From the NCBI GenBank assembly GCA_021811085.1, contig JAJZPQ010000023.1, positions 1 to 55,537 on the forward strand: 55,537 bases of DNA. Reading direction: 5' to 3'. Under the pieces are notes generated by a model. It was not told where the DNA came from and ran no database searches. It worked only from the letters and a program-made list of their open reading frames with translations. Positions 43,850-54,002 of the stretch are shown one piece after another; position 1 is the first letter of the stretch, and each line of letters begins with the position of its first letter. The DNA comes from Pseudomonadota bacterium (lineage in GTDB: Bacteria; Pseudomonadota; Gammaproteobacteria; Burkholderiales; SG8-39). Made by a program: the position numbers and the translations under genes.

Positions 43850-45808
43850 CTAGCTCGCCGCAACCGCGCCCATGACATGCTCGCGCAGCACCAGGCCGCT
43901 GTGCATCAGGGCATCGGCCGCCTCTTCCAGATTGCGCGCGACTTCGGCCACGACGAACACGCCGCGCGCGTCGCCCTCCGAGGCGAGCAGCGCGGATTTG
44001 ATCGAGCGCTGCGCCTGGTCGCTTTCGTGCTCGACCGTGGTGATGCGGTGCACCGCCTCGAGAAAATCGCGCATGTCGTCGCGATCCCCGCCGCGGCGCA
44101 CATAGCGCGCGGTAGTCAGCGCCTTCAGATATTCCTGCGCGCCGTCGACCAGCAGGTCGGCGAGCGCCCGCAGGCGCCCATGCGCGTCATCGGGCGCCGC
44201 GCGCGGCGTGAACAGCGTGAAATTGAATGCCGCTTCTTCCAGGCTGTCGGCGACGTCGTCCGCCGCTTCCAGCAACAGCTTGAAGAACACCGCACCGGCG
44301 GAATGATCGACCGCGGCGCGTACCTGGTTGAGCAGGCCGTCGGCCGCGGATTCCCAGGCCTTGGCGCGCTCCGCGATGCGCGCAAGCCCGCCGTTGGCAC
44401 CGGCGAGCTGCAGCTGCAGCACGCCGTCGCGTACCGCCGAAGCGAGCTCGACCAGCAGCGCCGCATGTTCGCAGGCGAGGTCGAACAGGTCGCGCTCTGC
44501 ACTATGAAAATAATTCGCGAGCTCGGCCCGCACTTCGTCGCGAATCAGCGAATCGGGCTTGGCGCTGAGCACGCCTTCGGCACAAGTGCGCACCACGAAT
44601 TTCAGGAACGCCAGCGCGCGTTCGCGCCCGAGCATGTCGCGCAGGTCCTCGCCGAATCGCGGCGTGCCCTTGATCGCGAACTGCATCGCGTCGTAAATCA
44701 GCACGTCGCCGCCGACCTTGAGGAAAGCCATATGGCCGTATCCGTTGTCGGCGGCCCACTTGAGCACGGCGATGCCGTCGCGCTTGCGCACGAACGGGCG
44801 CAGGCGCTTGCGCGCGCGGTTCCAATCGATCAGGAACACCAGGCGCGAACCGAGGAACGCCAGGTATTGCGCCAGCTGTTCGCGATCGCGCGCCTTGTAG
44901 CCGCCTATGCACAGGTGATAGATGCCGCCCTCGTTGAGCCCGCTTTCGCGGCGCGAGCGGGTTTCCTCCCATTGCACCGCGAATTTCTCGAACAGGCTCT
45001 GGAAGAACAGCAGCCGCTCCAGGTGCACGTCGGAATAGGTGACCGTGGCGACGAGCCCCTCGACATGCATCACCACCACATGCGCATCGGTCATGCCGAT
45101 ATCGTTCTGCAGCACCAGCTGCTTGCCGCTCAGCGTGGCCGTGGTGCCCAGCCCCGGATGGTCCAGTTTGAGCGCCTGCGTTGAATTCAAGCCGCGCATG
45201 AATGCACGCACCAGGTCTTTTTCCTGGGCGTGCAGGCCGTAGACGCGCGCGCCGTCCACGCTCTCGCGCGACAACTCTCCCTGCAGCCGGTTCAGCGTCT
45301 TGTGCAGATCCATCACCAGCAGGTGCGCCGTGTCGCCGCGCTTGCGCTCACCCGAAGTCAGCGCCGAAATCAGCGCTGCCGGCAGCAGATCCTTGCGCGC
45401 GCCGCGCGCAAGCTTGGCCACCGTCGCGAGGCGTTTGCGGTATTCGTCCGCGCCGCTGTCCAGTCCGAGTTCCTGCGCCAGTTCGACCGGCGCGAGCATG
45501 TCCTTCAGGCATCCCTGCACGCGCGCAAGCAGGACGGCGGCGCCGGGTATGCGGCATCTCCCGCCCGGCAGGCCGCGGCTGGCCGCGATCACGCTGTCGA
45601 ATTCGGCATCGGCGACGCCGCAGGCCTCGCGCTCACGCGCGAGATCGGGCGGATTCTGCGCCGGCTGCTCGCACTGCTCTTTGGCCAGCTGCAGCAGGGT
45701 AAAAAAATACTTGACCCGGTCGTTTGCCGCGAGCCCGCTTTGCACCAGGCCCGGCAGCAGCAACTGTTTCTCGCCGAGCGAGCCGATGATTCCCTGTTTT
45801 GTGCTCAT
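43850..45808 (-). CDS. Uncharacterised protein with C-terminal PhoU/DUF47-like helical region
   Basis: 652 aa, no signal peptide or membrane helix. Residues 1 to about 440 match nothing I recognise; notable stretches are KLDHPGLGTTATLSGKQLVL, NDIGMTDAHVVVMHVEGL, and GSRLVFLIDWNRARKRLRPF followed by KWAADNGYGHMAFLKVGGD. From about 445 the protein is all-helical (ERDLFDLACEHAALLVEL ... VEHESDQAQRSIKSALL ... VARNLEEAADALMHSGLVL), with the spacing of acidic helices seen in DUF47/PhoU proteins. First gene of the operon with the PPDK-like and P-type ATPase genes. A role in phosphate or phosphoryl-group sensing is only an inference. Confidence 0.65.
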   Translation of the reverse strand: MSTKQGIIGSLGEKQLLLPGLVQSGLAANDRVKYFFTLLQLAKEQCEQPAQNPPDLAREREACGVADAEFDSVIAASRGLPGGRCRIPGAAVLLARVQGCLKDMLAPVELAQELGLDSGADEYRKRLATVAKLARGARKDLLPAALISALTSGERKRGDTAHLLVMDLHKTLNRLQGELSRESVDGARVYGLHAQEKDLVRAFMRGLNSTQALKLDHPGLGTTATLSGKQLVLQNDIGMTDAHVVVMHVEGLVATVTYSDVHLERLLFFQSLFEKFAVQWEETRSRRESGLNEGGIYHLCIGGYKARDREQLAQYLAFLGSRLVFLIDWNRARKRLRPFVRKRDGIAVLKWAADNGYGHMAFLKVGGDVLIYDAMQFAIKGTPRFGEDLRDMLGRERALAFLKFVVRTCAEGVLSAKPDSLIRDEVRAELANYFHSAERDLFDLACEHAALLVELASAVRDGVLQLQLAGANGGLARIAERAKAWESAADGLLNQVRAAVDHSAGAVFFKLLLEAADDVADSLEEAAFNFTLFTPRAAPDDAHGRLRALADLLVDGAQEYLKALTTARYVRRGGDRDDMRDFLEAVHRITTVEHESDQAQRSIKSALLASEGDARGVFVVAEVARNLEEAADALMHSGLVLREHVMGAVAAS

Positions 45809-45996
45809 GTGACCGCGTCGCGACCCGTGGAGTCGGCCTCAATACCAGCTGTAACCATGATGCCGCCGCGGTCCCGCCCGCGATTGATTAAAGTCAAACA
45901 ATCCCGACCCGGGCGATCGGGCTCGCCTGTCGCAAAAAGCGTAAAATCCGCTCGTACTCAAAACAATATCCACGCATTGGCAGGAGACGGGCCGCG

Positions 45997-46089
45997 ATGT
46001 TTTTTCAGGGGATGAACCACCGCAGTCCTGGCTGGTGCAGGGCGTGCATAGTCGCGGCCGGCATGTCCCGGCCCGGAGCGGGGATCTAG
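45997..46089 (+). CDS. Possible 30-aa leader peptide ahead of the ABC ATPase
   Basis: ATG 45997 preceded by AGGAGA at a usable distance; 30 codons beginning MFFQGMNHRSPGWCRACIVA and ending with TAG at 46087-46089, which directly abuts the GTG start of the ABC ATPase. The layout suits translational coupling. There is no family match and the call rests on the ribosome binding site and the abutting stop. Confidence 0.35.
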   Translation: MFFQGMNHRSPGWCRACIVAAGMSRPGAGI

Positions 46090-47169
46090 GTGGCGCTTGC
46101 CGAGATCGCACTTGATCGCGTCTCCAAACACTGGGGCGGCACGCGCGCCGTCGACGACATCAGTTTCGAAGTGCCCCCGAACCGCTTCGTGGTCCTGCTC
46201 GGCCCGTCCGGCTGCGGCAAATCGACGACCCTGCGCCTGATCGCCGGTCTCGAGGAGGTCACCTCCGGCAGGATACTTATACACAACACCGATGTTACGT
46301 CGTTGCCACCGTCATCGCGCCGGCTTTCCATGGTGTTCCAGTCGTATGCGCTGTTTCCGCACCTGAGCGTCGCGGAGAATATCGTCTTCGGCCTCAAGGT
46401 ACGGCGCGTCGACCCGCGCGCGCGCCGCGAGCGTCTGGACCGCGTCGCCACTCTGGTCGGCCTGTCCGATCTGCTCGAGCGCAAGCCGGCGCAACTCTCC
46501 GGCGGGCAGCGCCAGCGTGTCGCCCTGGCGCGCGCCATCATTGCGGAGCACCCGATCTGCCTGATGGATGAGCCGCTTTCGAACCTGGATGCGCGTCTTC
46601 GGCACGACATGCGCATCGAAATCCACTCACTGCAGCGCCGACTGGGGATGACGGTCGTCTATGTCACGCACGATCAGGTCGAGGCGATGAGCATGGCCGA
46701 CCACATCATCCTCATGCGCGACGGGCGCATCGAGCAGGAAGGGGAGCCCGAGGATCTCTACTCGCGGCCGGTATCGACGTTTGCCGCCGGTTTCATCGGC
46801 ACGCCGCCGATGAACCTGCTCGAGCTCGTCGACGGCCCCGCAGGGGCGGCCATCGCGGGCGGCGACGGCCGGGCCGTTCTGCATGGCGGCGGGACGGGAC
46901 TGAAACTCGGCGTGCGGCCGGAGGACATCCGTCTATCCGAGACCGCCGGGGTGCCGGCGTATCTGGTCAATGCGGAATACCTGGGCGCCGATACCATCGT
47001 CACCGCGCGCATCGCGCAGCAATCCTTGCTGGTGCGCGTGCCCGGGCGCGTGCACGTCGCCGCGGAGCAGCCGGTGTGCCTCGGCTGGCGCAGCCGCGAC
47101 GCGCACGTTTTCGAGACCGGATCGGGCCGCCGCGTCGAGGGGCGGGAAGCGGTCACCACGGAGATCTAG
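46090..47169 (+). CDS. ugpC: ABC transporter ATPase, UgpC/MalK type
   Basis: 359 aa from GTG 46090. Walker A GPSGCGKST, Q-loop FQSYALFPHL, signature LSGGQRQRVALARAI, Walker B LMDEPLSNLDARL, H-loop THDQVEAM. The C-terminal TOBE/OB region (about 240-345) is the regulatory extension of MalK/UgpC. It energises the permeases encoded downstream. No independent Shine-Dalgarno is visible; the preceding short ORF may deliver ribosomes. Confidence 0.9.
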   Translation: MALAEIALDRVSKHWGGTRAVDDISFEVPPNRFVVLLGPSGCGKSTTLRLIAGLEEVTSGRILIHNTDVTSLPPSSRRLSMVFQSYALFPHLSVAENIVFGLKVRRVDPRARRERLDRVATLVGLSDLLERKPAQLSGGQRQRVALARAIIAEHPICLMDEPLSNLDARLRHDMRIEIHSLQRRLGMTVVYVTHDQVEAMSMADHIILMRDGRIEQEGEPEDLYSRPVSTFAAGFIGTPPMNLLELVDGPAGAAIAGGDGRAVLHGGGTGLKLGVRPEDIRLSETAGVPAYLVNAEYLGADTIVTARIAQQSLLVRVPGRVHVAAEQPVCLGWRSRDAHVFETGSGRRVEGREAVTTEI

Positions 47170-47344
47170 CATCTTTCGCCGATGACCGCGTGTGATAAAT
47201 GTCAACATATCCTGGCGTGATGCTTGCAGCTGTCATAAACAGGGCGTCAAATGTGGCAGTGCAGGCGCGTCGCCGCCTGTTCGTGCTTGAAACGAATATC
47301 GGTCGCGCCGGCCGTTCCCGGCGCTGGAAATGGGGGGCTTTGCC

Positions 47345-48649
47345 ATGAAGCACGCCGTCACTCGCATCATAAGTTCCATGGCCGCAGTGTTGGGGCTATT
47401 GTTCGCCGCGCCGGCCGGGGCGGCCGGTCCGATCGAGTTGAACATGTACTATCCGATCGCGGTCGGCGGACCGCTGACCAAGTTGGTCGATGAGCTGGTC
47501 GCCGGATTCGAAAAGGAGAATCCGGGCATCAAGGTTAATGCCATTTACGCCGGCAATTACGATGACGCGCGCATCAAGGCGCTCGCCGCGCTGAAGAGCG
47601 GCAAACCGGCCCAGCTCTCCGTGCTGTTCTCGATCGACATCTACGAGCTGATCGAACAGGACGCCATCGTCGCATTCGACGATATCGTCAAGACGCCTGA
47701 GGAGAAGGCGTGGCTGAAGAGCTTCTATCCGAGCCTGATGGCCAACGGCACCTTTAAAGGCAAGGTCTACGGCATACCGTTCCAGCGCTCGACCATCGTC
47801 ATGTACTACAACAAGGACGCGTTCAAGGAAGCCGGGCTTGACCCGAATAAGCCGCCGTCAAACTGGACCGAGTTGGCCGAGATGGGCAAGAAGCTGGTCA
47901 AGCACGACGCCGCCGGAAACGTGCAGCGCTGGGGCGTGATGGTTCCCTCGACCGGATACGCCTACTGGATGTTCCAGGCGTTCGCGATGCAGAACGGACA
48001 GGTACTAATGAACGCCAACGGCGACAAGACCTATTACGACAATCCCGCAGTGGTGCAGTCGCTGCAGTACTGGTACGACCTCAGCCACAAGTATGGTGTG
48101 ATGCCCAAGGGCACGATCGAATGGGGCACGCTGCGCGCCGACTTCCTCGATGGCAAGACTGCCATCATGTGGCATACCACCGGGAACCTGACTGCGGTCA
48201 AGGACGGAGCCAAGTTCGATTTCGGCGTGAGCATGCTGCCCGCCTCGAAGCGGCGCGGATCGCCGACCGGAGGGGGCAATTTCTACATCTTCAAGAAAAC
48301 CACACCCGAAGAACGCGTTGCGGCGATGAAACTCATCCGCTACCTCACTGCGCCGGAGCAGGCGGCGAAATGGAGCATCGGCACGGGCTACCTCGCCACG
48401 TCGCCCGCTGCCTACGAAACCAAGACCATGAAGGACTACGTCGCGGGCTTCCCCTACGCGATCGTGGCACGCGACCAGCTGCCGTTCTCGACGGCCGAAC
48501 TCTCGACGTTCCAGACCGGGCGCGTGCGCAAGCTGCTCGATGATGCGATCCAGTCGGTGCTCACCGACAAGGCCACGCCGCAAGCGGCGCTGAAGGCGGC
48601 ACAGGATCAGGCCGATCCGCTGTTGCGCCGCTACCGTTCGGCGAAGTAA
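47345..48649 (+). CDS. ugpB: Extracellular solute-binding protein, UgpB-like
   Basis: 434 aa from ATG 47345 (MKHAVTRIISSMAAVLGLLFAAPAGAA), with GGGGGG upstream. After the signal peptide the fold is SBP_bac_1: LVDELVAGFEKENPGIKVNAIYAGNYDD, FKGKVYGIPFQRSTIVMYYNKDAF, PTGGGNFYIFKKTTPEER. The YAGNY segment aligns with YKGNY of E. coli UgpB. Glycerol-3-phosphate or a related polyol phosphate or sugar is likely. Separated from ugpC by 175 nt with no clear gene. Confidence 0.8.
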   Translation: MKHAVTRIISSMAAVLGLLFAAPAGAAGPIELNMYYPIAVGGPLTKLVDELVAGFEKENPGIKVNAIYAGNYDDARIKALAALKSGKPAQLSVLFSIDIYELIEQDAIVAFDDIVKTPEEKAWLKSFYPSLMANGTFKGKVYGIPFQRSTIVMYYNKDAFKEAGLDPNKPPSNWTELAEMGKKLVKHDAAGNVQRWGVMVPSTGYAYWMFQAFAMQNGQVLMNANGDKTYYDNPAVVQSLQYWYDLSHKYGVMPKGTIEWGTLRADFLDGKTAIMWHTTGNLTAVKDGAKFDFGVSMLPASKRRGSPTGGGNFYIFKKTTPEERVAAMKLIRYLTAPEQAAKWSIGTGYLATSPAAYETKTMKDYVAGFPYAIVARDQLPFSTAELSTFQTGRVRKLLDDAIQSVLTDKATPQAALKAAQDQADPLLRRYRSAK

Positions 48650-48703
48650 TCCACACGAGCAGGGGCGGCCAACTGCGGCCGCCCCTATCAGACGAAAATC
48701 GCG

Positions 48704-49582
48704 ATGCACCGCTCGCTCCTGGTTCACGTCTATGGCTGGCTGCTGCTGCTGCCCGCCGCGGTGCTGCTGATCGCGTTCACCCATTACCCTGCGATCGCTT
48801 CGCTGGCGCAGAGCTTTTTCTCGCCCAAGAGCGCCCTGTATCCGAGCCAGTTCGTTGGACTCGACAATTACGCCACGATGGCCGCCGACCCGGTGTTCTG
48901 GAAGGTGCTCAAGAACAACGTCTGGTTCGCCGTCGGCACGGTCCCGGCGAGCATCGTCATCGCCATCACCATGGCGCTGTGGGTCAACGGCCGGATACCC
49001 GGACGCGGCCTGGTGCGCATGGCCTACTTCACACCGACGATCCTGCCGATGATCGCCGTGGCCAACATCTGGCTGTTTTTCTACAGTCCCGATATCGGGC
49101 TCATCGACCAGGTGCTCAGCAACTTCGGCATACGCGGGCACAACTGGCTCGGCCGCCCGGAAACGGTGATGGGCTGCCTCATCGTGATGACCATCTGGAA
49201 GGAAGCCGGGTTCTTCATGATCTTCTACCTTGCCGGCCTGCAGGCGATATCGCCGGAGTTCGAGGAGGCGGCCACGCTGGAAGGCGCGGGGCGCTGGCAC
49301 TATTTCCGGCGCGTCGTGTTTCCCCTGCTGATGCCGACGACGCTGTTCGTGCTCATCAACGCAATGATCAATTCGTTCAAGCTGGTCGATCAGCTTTTTA
49401 TCCTGACCAAGGGCGGCCCCGACAACGCGAGTTCGCTCTTGCTCTACTATATTTACCAGGTCGCGTTCAGCTTCCTCGACGAATCCTACGCCGCGACGCT
49501 GACCGTCGTGCTTCTCGCCATCCTGGCGGTGCTGGCCATAGGCCAGTACTTCCTCCTTGAAAAGCATATTCACTACCAATGA
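48704..49582 (+). CDS. ugpA: ABC sugar/G3P permease, UgpA-like
   Basis: 292 aa, six helices. The EAA loop that contacts the ATPase is EFEEAATLEGAGRWHYFRRVVFPLL. Start MHRSLLVHVYGWLLLLPAAVLL. Typical family features are FVGLDNYATM and KLVDQLFILTKGGPDNASSLLLYYIY. It overlaps the next permease by 4 nt (ATGA). Confidence 0.88.
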   Translation: MHRSLLVHVYGWLLLLPAAVLLIAFTHYPAIASLAQSFFSPKSALYPSQFVGLDNYATMAADPVFWKVLKNNVWFAVGTVPASIVIAITMALWVNGRIPGRGLVRMAYFTPTILPMIAVANIWLFFYSPDIGLIDQVLSNFGIRGHNWLGRPETVMGCLIVMTIWKEAGFFMIFYLAGLQAISPEFEEAATLEGAGRWHYFRRVVFPLLMPTTLFVLINAMINSFKLVDQLFILTKGGPDNASSLLLYYIYQVAFSFLDESYAATLTVVLLAILAVLAIGQYFLLEKHIHYQ

Positions 49583-50403
49583 GCGTACGCCGCGGAAGAG
49601 GTTTCGGGGAATGGGTGGAAACCGTCGGCGCCTGGCTGCTCGCACTGATCTGGGTTGCGCCGCTTGCGTATGCATTCTGGAGCGCGTTCCACCCGCCGGA
49701 GTACGCGACGCATTTCCGCCTGCTCGCTCCGCTGACGCTGGACAACTTTCGCATTGCCCTGAGCCAGGCCCCGTTCCCGCGCTATTTCCTGAATACCTTC
49801 GTCCTGGTCACCATGACGCTGACCGCTCAGTTCGTGCTGTGCACGTTGGCAGGCTACGCTTTTGCCCGCTTCGAATTTTTCGGCCGCGAACTCGCTTTTG
49901 CGCTCGTACTGGTGCAGTTGATGATCATGCCGGAGGTGCTAATCGTCGAGAATTACCGCACCATGAGCACGCTCAACCTCGTCGATACCATTCCCGGCAT
50001 CGCGCTGCCGTACATGGCGAGCGCGTTCGGCATATTCCTGCTGCGCCAGGCCTTCAAGACCGTGCCGAAGGAACTCGAGGAGGCCGCGCGCGTGGAAGGC
50101 GCCGGGATGCTGCAGATTCTGTTCCGCGTGTACATACCTCTCGCGCGTCCAGTGTATCTGGCTTACGGCTTGGTCTCGGTCAGCTACCACTGGAACAATT
50201 TCCTCTGGCCGCTGGTCATCACCAATTCGGTCGAGACGCGACCGCTGACCGTGGGCCTGGCAATCTTCGGCGCGCCCGAATCCGGGGTGCAGTGGCCGAT
50301 CATCACGGCGGCGACGCTGATGTCGGTCGCGCCGCTACTCCTCGCTTTCGTGCTGTTCCAGCGCCAGTTCGTTCAGTCTTTCATGCGGGCCGGCATCAGG
50401 TAG
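49579..50403 (+). CDS. ugpE: ABC sugar/G3P permease, UgpE-like
   Basis: 274 aa, six helices. EAA loop ELEEAARVEGAGMLQILFRVYIPLARP; start overlaps ugpA by 4 nt. SYHWNNFLWPLVITNS and the RQFVQSFMRAGIR end match UgpE/MalG-type subunits. Completes the importer C-B-A-E; in enterobacteria the order is B-A-E-C, so the ATPase gene is moved to the front here. Confidence 0.88.
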   Translation: MSVRRGRGFGEWVETVGAWLLALIWVAPLAYAFWSAFHPPEYATHFRLLAPLTLDNFRIALSQAPFPRYFLNTFVLVTMTLTAQFVLCTLAGYAFARFEFFGRELAFALVLVQLMIMPEVLIVENYRTMSTLNLVDTIPGIALPYMASAFGIFLLRQAFKTVPKELEEAARVEGAGMLQILFRVYIPLARPVYLAYGLVSVSYHWNNFLWPLVITNSVETRPLTVGLAIFGAPESGVQWPIITAATLMSVAPLLLAFVLFQRQFVQSFMRAGIR

Positions 50404-50688
50404 GGCTCTGCTCGCCGAAGAAGCCCTGCAACAGCGTAGTCGCTCGATAGATACCCGCCGCACGACGGGCGCGCCGTTTCGCGACGGCAGGATAGAAATC
50501 GTTAAAAAAAACAGTAAGATACTGCGCCAGTTCGGCTCTACGCAGGGCGATTGCTAGGCGCAGGCGGATGCAAAATTCGAGCCCGCATATAACAGAAAAA
50601 AATATTTTTTGCAGGGCTGCAAATCCCCCCAATTTGTAGTATGCTGATCACAGATCACCACAAGATTCCATTATAAGGCATTGATAAA
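50404..50688 (+). other. AT-rich leader region upstream of nrdJ
   Basis: 285 nt with A-tracts (AAAAAAAA near 50503) and an AAAAAATATTTTTT palindrome (around 50596-50610), unlike the GC-rich surroundings. I searched by eye for a cobalamin riboswitch B12 box and for paired NrdR boxes and found neither convincingly. A promoter must lie here; TAGTAT near 50637 is one candidate -10. Confidence 0.4.
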
Positions 50689-53571
50689 ATGGACATTACA
50701 AAAAAAGAAATCAAGGCTTCAAGCGTAACAGTTCCTCCCCTCCCCGATCAAATAATCAGCCGCGAAGTACTGCTGGAGAAATACGCCAAAGGCACTGAAG
50801 CCAGCATCAGCGATGTGCGAACGCGCATCGCCCATGCGCTCGCTGCGGTCGAAGCCGAGGACAAGCGCGCGCTGTGGGAAAAGCGCTTCCTGCAGGCGAT
50901 AGAAGCCGGCTTCATTCCCGCCGGCCGCATCATGTCTGCAGCCGGCATCCAGATGCAGGCGACGCTGATCAACTGTTTCGTACAGCCGGTGGGGGACTCC
51001 ATTTCCGAGATCGTCGACAACAAGCCCGGCATCTACACCGCGCTCCAGCAGGCGGCGGAAACCATGCGCCGCGGCGGCGGCGTCGGCTACGATTTCTCCT
51101 CCATCCGCCCGAAAGGTTCGGAGGTGAAGGGCACGCATTCGCGCGCGAGCGGACCGGTGTCCTATATGCGCGTGTTCGACCGCTCCTGCGAGACCGTGGA
51201 ATCGGCGGGTTCGCGCCGCGGCGCGCAGATGGGAGTGCTGCGCTGCGACCATCCCGATGTGGAGGAATTCATCCACGCCAAGGACCGCGGCGATCTGACC
51301 AATTTCAACATTTCGGTCGGGGTCACCGATACCTTCATGCAGGCGGTGGAAAACGATCTCGAATGCGAACTCGTGCACCGCGCGCGCCCGCATCGGGAGC
51401 TCATGGAATCCGGCGCCTATCAGCGCGAGGACGGGCTGTGGGTATACCGCAAGCTGCGCGCGCGCGAGCTGTGGGACCAGATCATGCGCTCGACCTACGA
51501 TCATGCCGAACCGGGGATCCTGTTCCTCGACCGCATGAATCGCGACAACAACCTTAACTACTGCGAGACCATAGAGGCGACCAATCCCTGCGCCGAGCAG
51601 CCGCTGCCGCCTTATGGCTGCTGCTGCCTGGGCTCGATCAACCTGACCAATTTCGTCACTGCGCCGTTCAGCGAAAACGCGGCTTTCGATTTCGAACGCT
51701 TCGGCGCGACGGTCGAGACTTCGGTGCGCATGCTCGACAACGTGCTCGACGCGACCGCCTGGCCGCTGCCGCAGCAGCAGGAAGAGGCGATGAACAAGCG
51801 CCGCGTCGGCCTGGGCTACACCGGCCTGGGCGATGCGCTGATCATGCTCGGCCTGCGCTACGACAGCGAGGCCGCGCGCGCGAGCGCGGCCAAGATCTCC
51901 GAAGTCATGCGCGATTATGCCTACCGCGCCTCGAGCAATCTCGCGCGCGAACGGGGCTCCTTCCCGCTGTTCAACGCCGACATGTACCTGTCGGGCACGA
52001 GTTTCGCCACGCGCCTGCCGGCGGAAATCAAGGCGCTGATCAGAAAACAGGGGCTGCGCAACAGCCATCTGTTGTCGATCGCCCCCACCGGCACCATCAG
52101 CCTCGCGTTCGCCGACAATGCCTCCAACGGCATCGAGCCGCCGTTCTCCTGGAGCTACACCCGCAAGAAGCGCATGGGCGACGGCACGCTGCAGGAATTC
52201 CCGGTCGAAGACTATGCGTGGCGCCTGTACCGCCACTTGGTGGCCCACGGCGCGCTGCCTGCCCACGCCGGCGGGCCGGAGGCTTTGCCCGACTATTTCG
52301 TCACCGCGCTCGAAATCTCGGCCGCGGCGCACGAGGCGATGGTGGCCGCGGTCGCGCCGTTTGTCGATACCAGCATATCGAAGACGGTCAATGTGCCGGA
52401 GAACTACCCCTACGAGGAATTCCAGGGCTTATATATGGCGGCGTGGAAATCCGGCCTCAAGGGCCTCGCGACCTACCGCCCCAACAGCGTGCTCGGCTCG
52501 GTGCTGTCGGTGGACAGCCCGCAGGCCAAGCTGCCGCAGGACTTCGTCTCGAGCGACGTCAACCGCCGCATCGAGATCAAGGCGGTGCCCGAGCCCGTGC
52601 TCGCGAGCCTGCGCTGGCCCGGCCGGCCCAAGCTCGCCGAAGGCAACCCGTCCTGGACTTACATGATCGAACATCCGCACGGGCATTTCGCGCTGTTCGT
52701 GGGCCACGTAGAAAACGGGCACCCGCATCCGTTCGAAGTCTGGGTCAACGGCAGCGAGCAGCCGCGCGGCCTGGGTGCGGTGGCGAAGACGCTGTCCATG
52801 GACATGCGCGCCGACGATCCGGCCTGGCTGCGGCTCAAGCTCGACACGCTGGCAAGAACCCTGGGCGACGATGCCTTCGACATGGCGTTTCCGCCGCATG
52901 GCGAAAACAAGCGCATGCCCAGCGTCACCGCCGCCGTGGCGCAACTCGTGCGCTGGCGCTGCGAGCAGCTGGGCGCGCTGCCTGAATTGAAGAACGGGCC
53001 GGTGCTCGATGCGATGTTCAGCCTGAAAGAACCCAAGACCGGCGCCGACGGCACCATGTCCTGGACCGTGGACGTGCTCAACCCCGGCACGCGCGACGAC
53101 TTCGTGCTGGGCCTGAAGGAAATCACCCTGCCCGACGGCGTCACCCGGCCCTATTCGATGTGGCTCTCGGGCGAATACCCGCGCGCGCTCGACGGCCTGT
53201 GCAAGATCCTGTCGCTCGATATGCGCATCATCGACCCGGCCTGGATCGGCATGAAACTGAGGAAACTCCTGAACTACCCCGAGCCTCTGGGCGATTTCAT
53301 GGCGTTCACGCCGGGCACGCGCAAGCAGCAGAACTGGCCCTCGACCGTGTCCTACCTCGCGCGCCTGATCATCCACCGCTACGCCATGCTCGGACTCCTG
53401 ACCGAGGACGGCATGCCGGTGCAGACCATGGGCATCCTCGAGACCCCGGAGAAGGGCGCCGCGCCGCAGATGAAAGGCGCGCGCTGTCCCGAATGCGGCA
53501 ACTACGCCGTGATCAAGAAAGACGGCTGCGATTTCTGCAGCGCCTGCGGGTATGTGGGGGTTTGCGGGTAG
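50689..53571 (+). CDS. nrdJ: Cobalamin-dependent (class II) ribonucleotide reductase
   Basis: 960 aa. Active-site segment [14 protein letters not shown] near residue 298 with the radical Cys in NPCAEQ; an earlier redox Cys in [10 protein letters not shown]; loop [20 protein letters not shown]. The region from about 610 holds TSCPD-like repeats ([15 protein letters not shown]...[11 protein letters not shown], then [24 protein letters not shown]). The C-terminus is Cys-rich ([24 protein letters not shown]), carrying the thioredoxin-reactive Cys. It reduces ribonucleotides with adenosylcobalamin, with or without O2. The 3' end is duplicated downstream. Confidence 0.96.
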   Translation: MDITKKEIKASSVTVPPLPDQIISREVLLEKYAKGTEASISDVRTRIAHALAAVEAEDKRALWEKRFLQAIEAGFIPAGRIMSAAGIQMQATLINCFVQPVGDSISEIVDNKPGIYTALQQAAETMRRGGGVGYDFSSIRPKGSEVKGTHSRASGPVSYMRVFDRSCETVESAGSRRGAQMGVLRCDHPDVEEFIHAKDRGDLTNFNISVGVTDTFMQAVENDLECELVHRARPHRELMESGAYQREDGLWVYRKLRARELWDQIMRSTYDHAEPGILFLDRMNRDNNLNYCETIEATNPCAEQPLPPYGCCCLGSINLTNFVTAPFSENAAFDFERFGATVETSVRMLDNVLDATAWPLPQQQEEAMNKRRVGLGYTGLGDALIMLGLRYDSEAARASAAKISEVMRDYAYRASSNLARERGSFPLFNADMYLSGTSFATRLPAEIKALIRKQGLRNSHLLSIAPTGTISLAFADNASNGIEPPFSWSYTRKKRMGDGTLQEFPVEDYAWRLYRHLVAHGALPAHAGGPEALPDYFVTALEISAAAHEAMVAAVAPFVDTSISKTVNVPENYPYEEFQGLYMAAWKSGLKGLATYRPNSVLGSVLSVDSPQAKLPQDFVSSDVNRRIEIKAVPEPVLASLRWPGRPKLAEGNPSWTYMIEHPHGHFALFVGHVENGHPHPFEVWVNGSEQPRGLGAVAKTLSMDMRADDPAWLRLKLDTLARTLGDDAFDMAFPPHGENKRMPSVTAAVAQLVRWRCEQLGALPELKNGPVLDAMFSLKEPKTGADGTMSWTVDVLNPGTRDDFVLGLKEITLPDGVTRPYSMWLSGEYPRALDGLCKILSLDMRIIDPAWIGMKLRKLLNYPEPLGDFMAFTPGTRKQQNWPSTVSYLARLIIHRYAMLGLLTEDGMPVQTMGILETPEKGAAPQMKGARCPECGNYAVIKKDGCDFCSACGYVGVCG

Positions 53572-53580
53572 GGGTTGGAT
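53470..53580 (+). repeat. Direct repeat, copy 1: nrdJ 3' end
   Basis: The last 34 codons of nrdJ plus 9 nt. It matches 54553-54660 with small gaps; similarity may run about 20 nt further (CGCTCG in both). See the remnant at 54553. Confidence 0.8.
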
Positions 53581-53619
53581 ACGGATTCCGCTCGGCAGAT
53601 GAACTTAGAGAAGCATGGG

Positions 53620-53958
53620 ATGAGTACTTCGCCCATTGAGATGGAAGTGCCCTTTGCCAAAGACGTGACCGTTTCGGACGACACGCTTTGCGTCGACCTG
53701 AGCGATGGCCGCAGCATTTCGGTTCCCCTTGCGTGGTACCCGCGGTTATTGCGTGCCACCCCCATAGAACGCAAGCGCTGGCGGCTGATCGGCCGTGGTT
53801 TGGGTATTCACTGGGAAGATCTCAACGAAGACATAAGCGTCGAAGGACTGCTGGCCGGCAAGCCGTCTGGAGAAAGCCAGGCGTCCTTCGGCAAATGGCT
53901 GGCGCAGCGGTTATCGCGCTCGACTCGGACGCGCGCAAAATCAGCGCGCGCCGGCTAG
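53620..53958 (+). CDS. DUF2442 family protein
   Basis: 112 aa from ATG 53620 with GAGAAG upstream. VTVSDDTLCVDLSDGRSISVPLAWYPRLLRATPIERKRWRLIGRGLGIHWEDLNEDISVEGLLAGKPSGES is the full DUF2442 core, and the tail is basic (RSTRTRAKSARAG). DUF2442 proteins are small and often paired with DUF4160; a toxin-antitoxin role has been suggested for that pairing but is not proved. Lies within the segment bounded by the nrdJ repeats. Confidence 0.82.
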   Translation: MSTSPIEMEVPFAKDVTVSDDTLCVDLSDGRSISVPLAWYPRLLRATPIERKRWRLIGRGLGIHWEDLNEDISVEGLLAGKPSGESQASFGKWLAQRLSRSTRTRAKSARAG

Positions 53959-54002
53959 CGCGGGCGCTGGGCAGCGCTTGGAGCTGGTGGTAGCATACGT
54001 CG

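Noticed and set aside
50404-50688. Cobalamin riboswitch before nrdJ
   Set aside because: No B12-box sequence (GCCACTG-like) seen.
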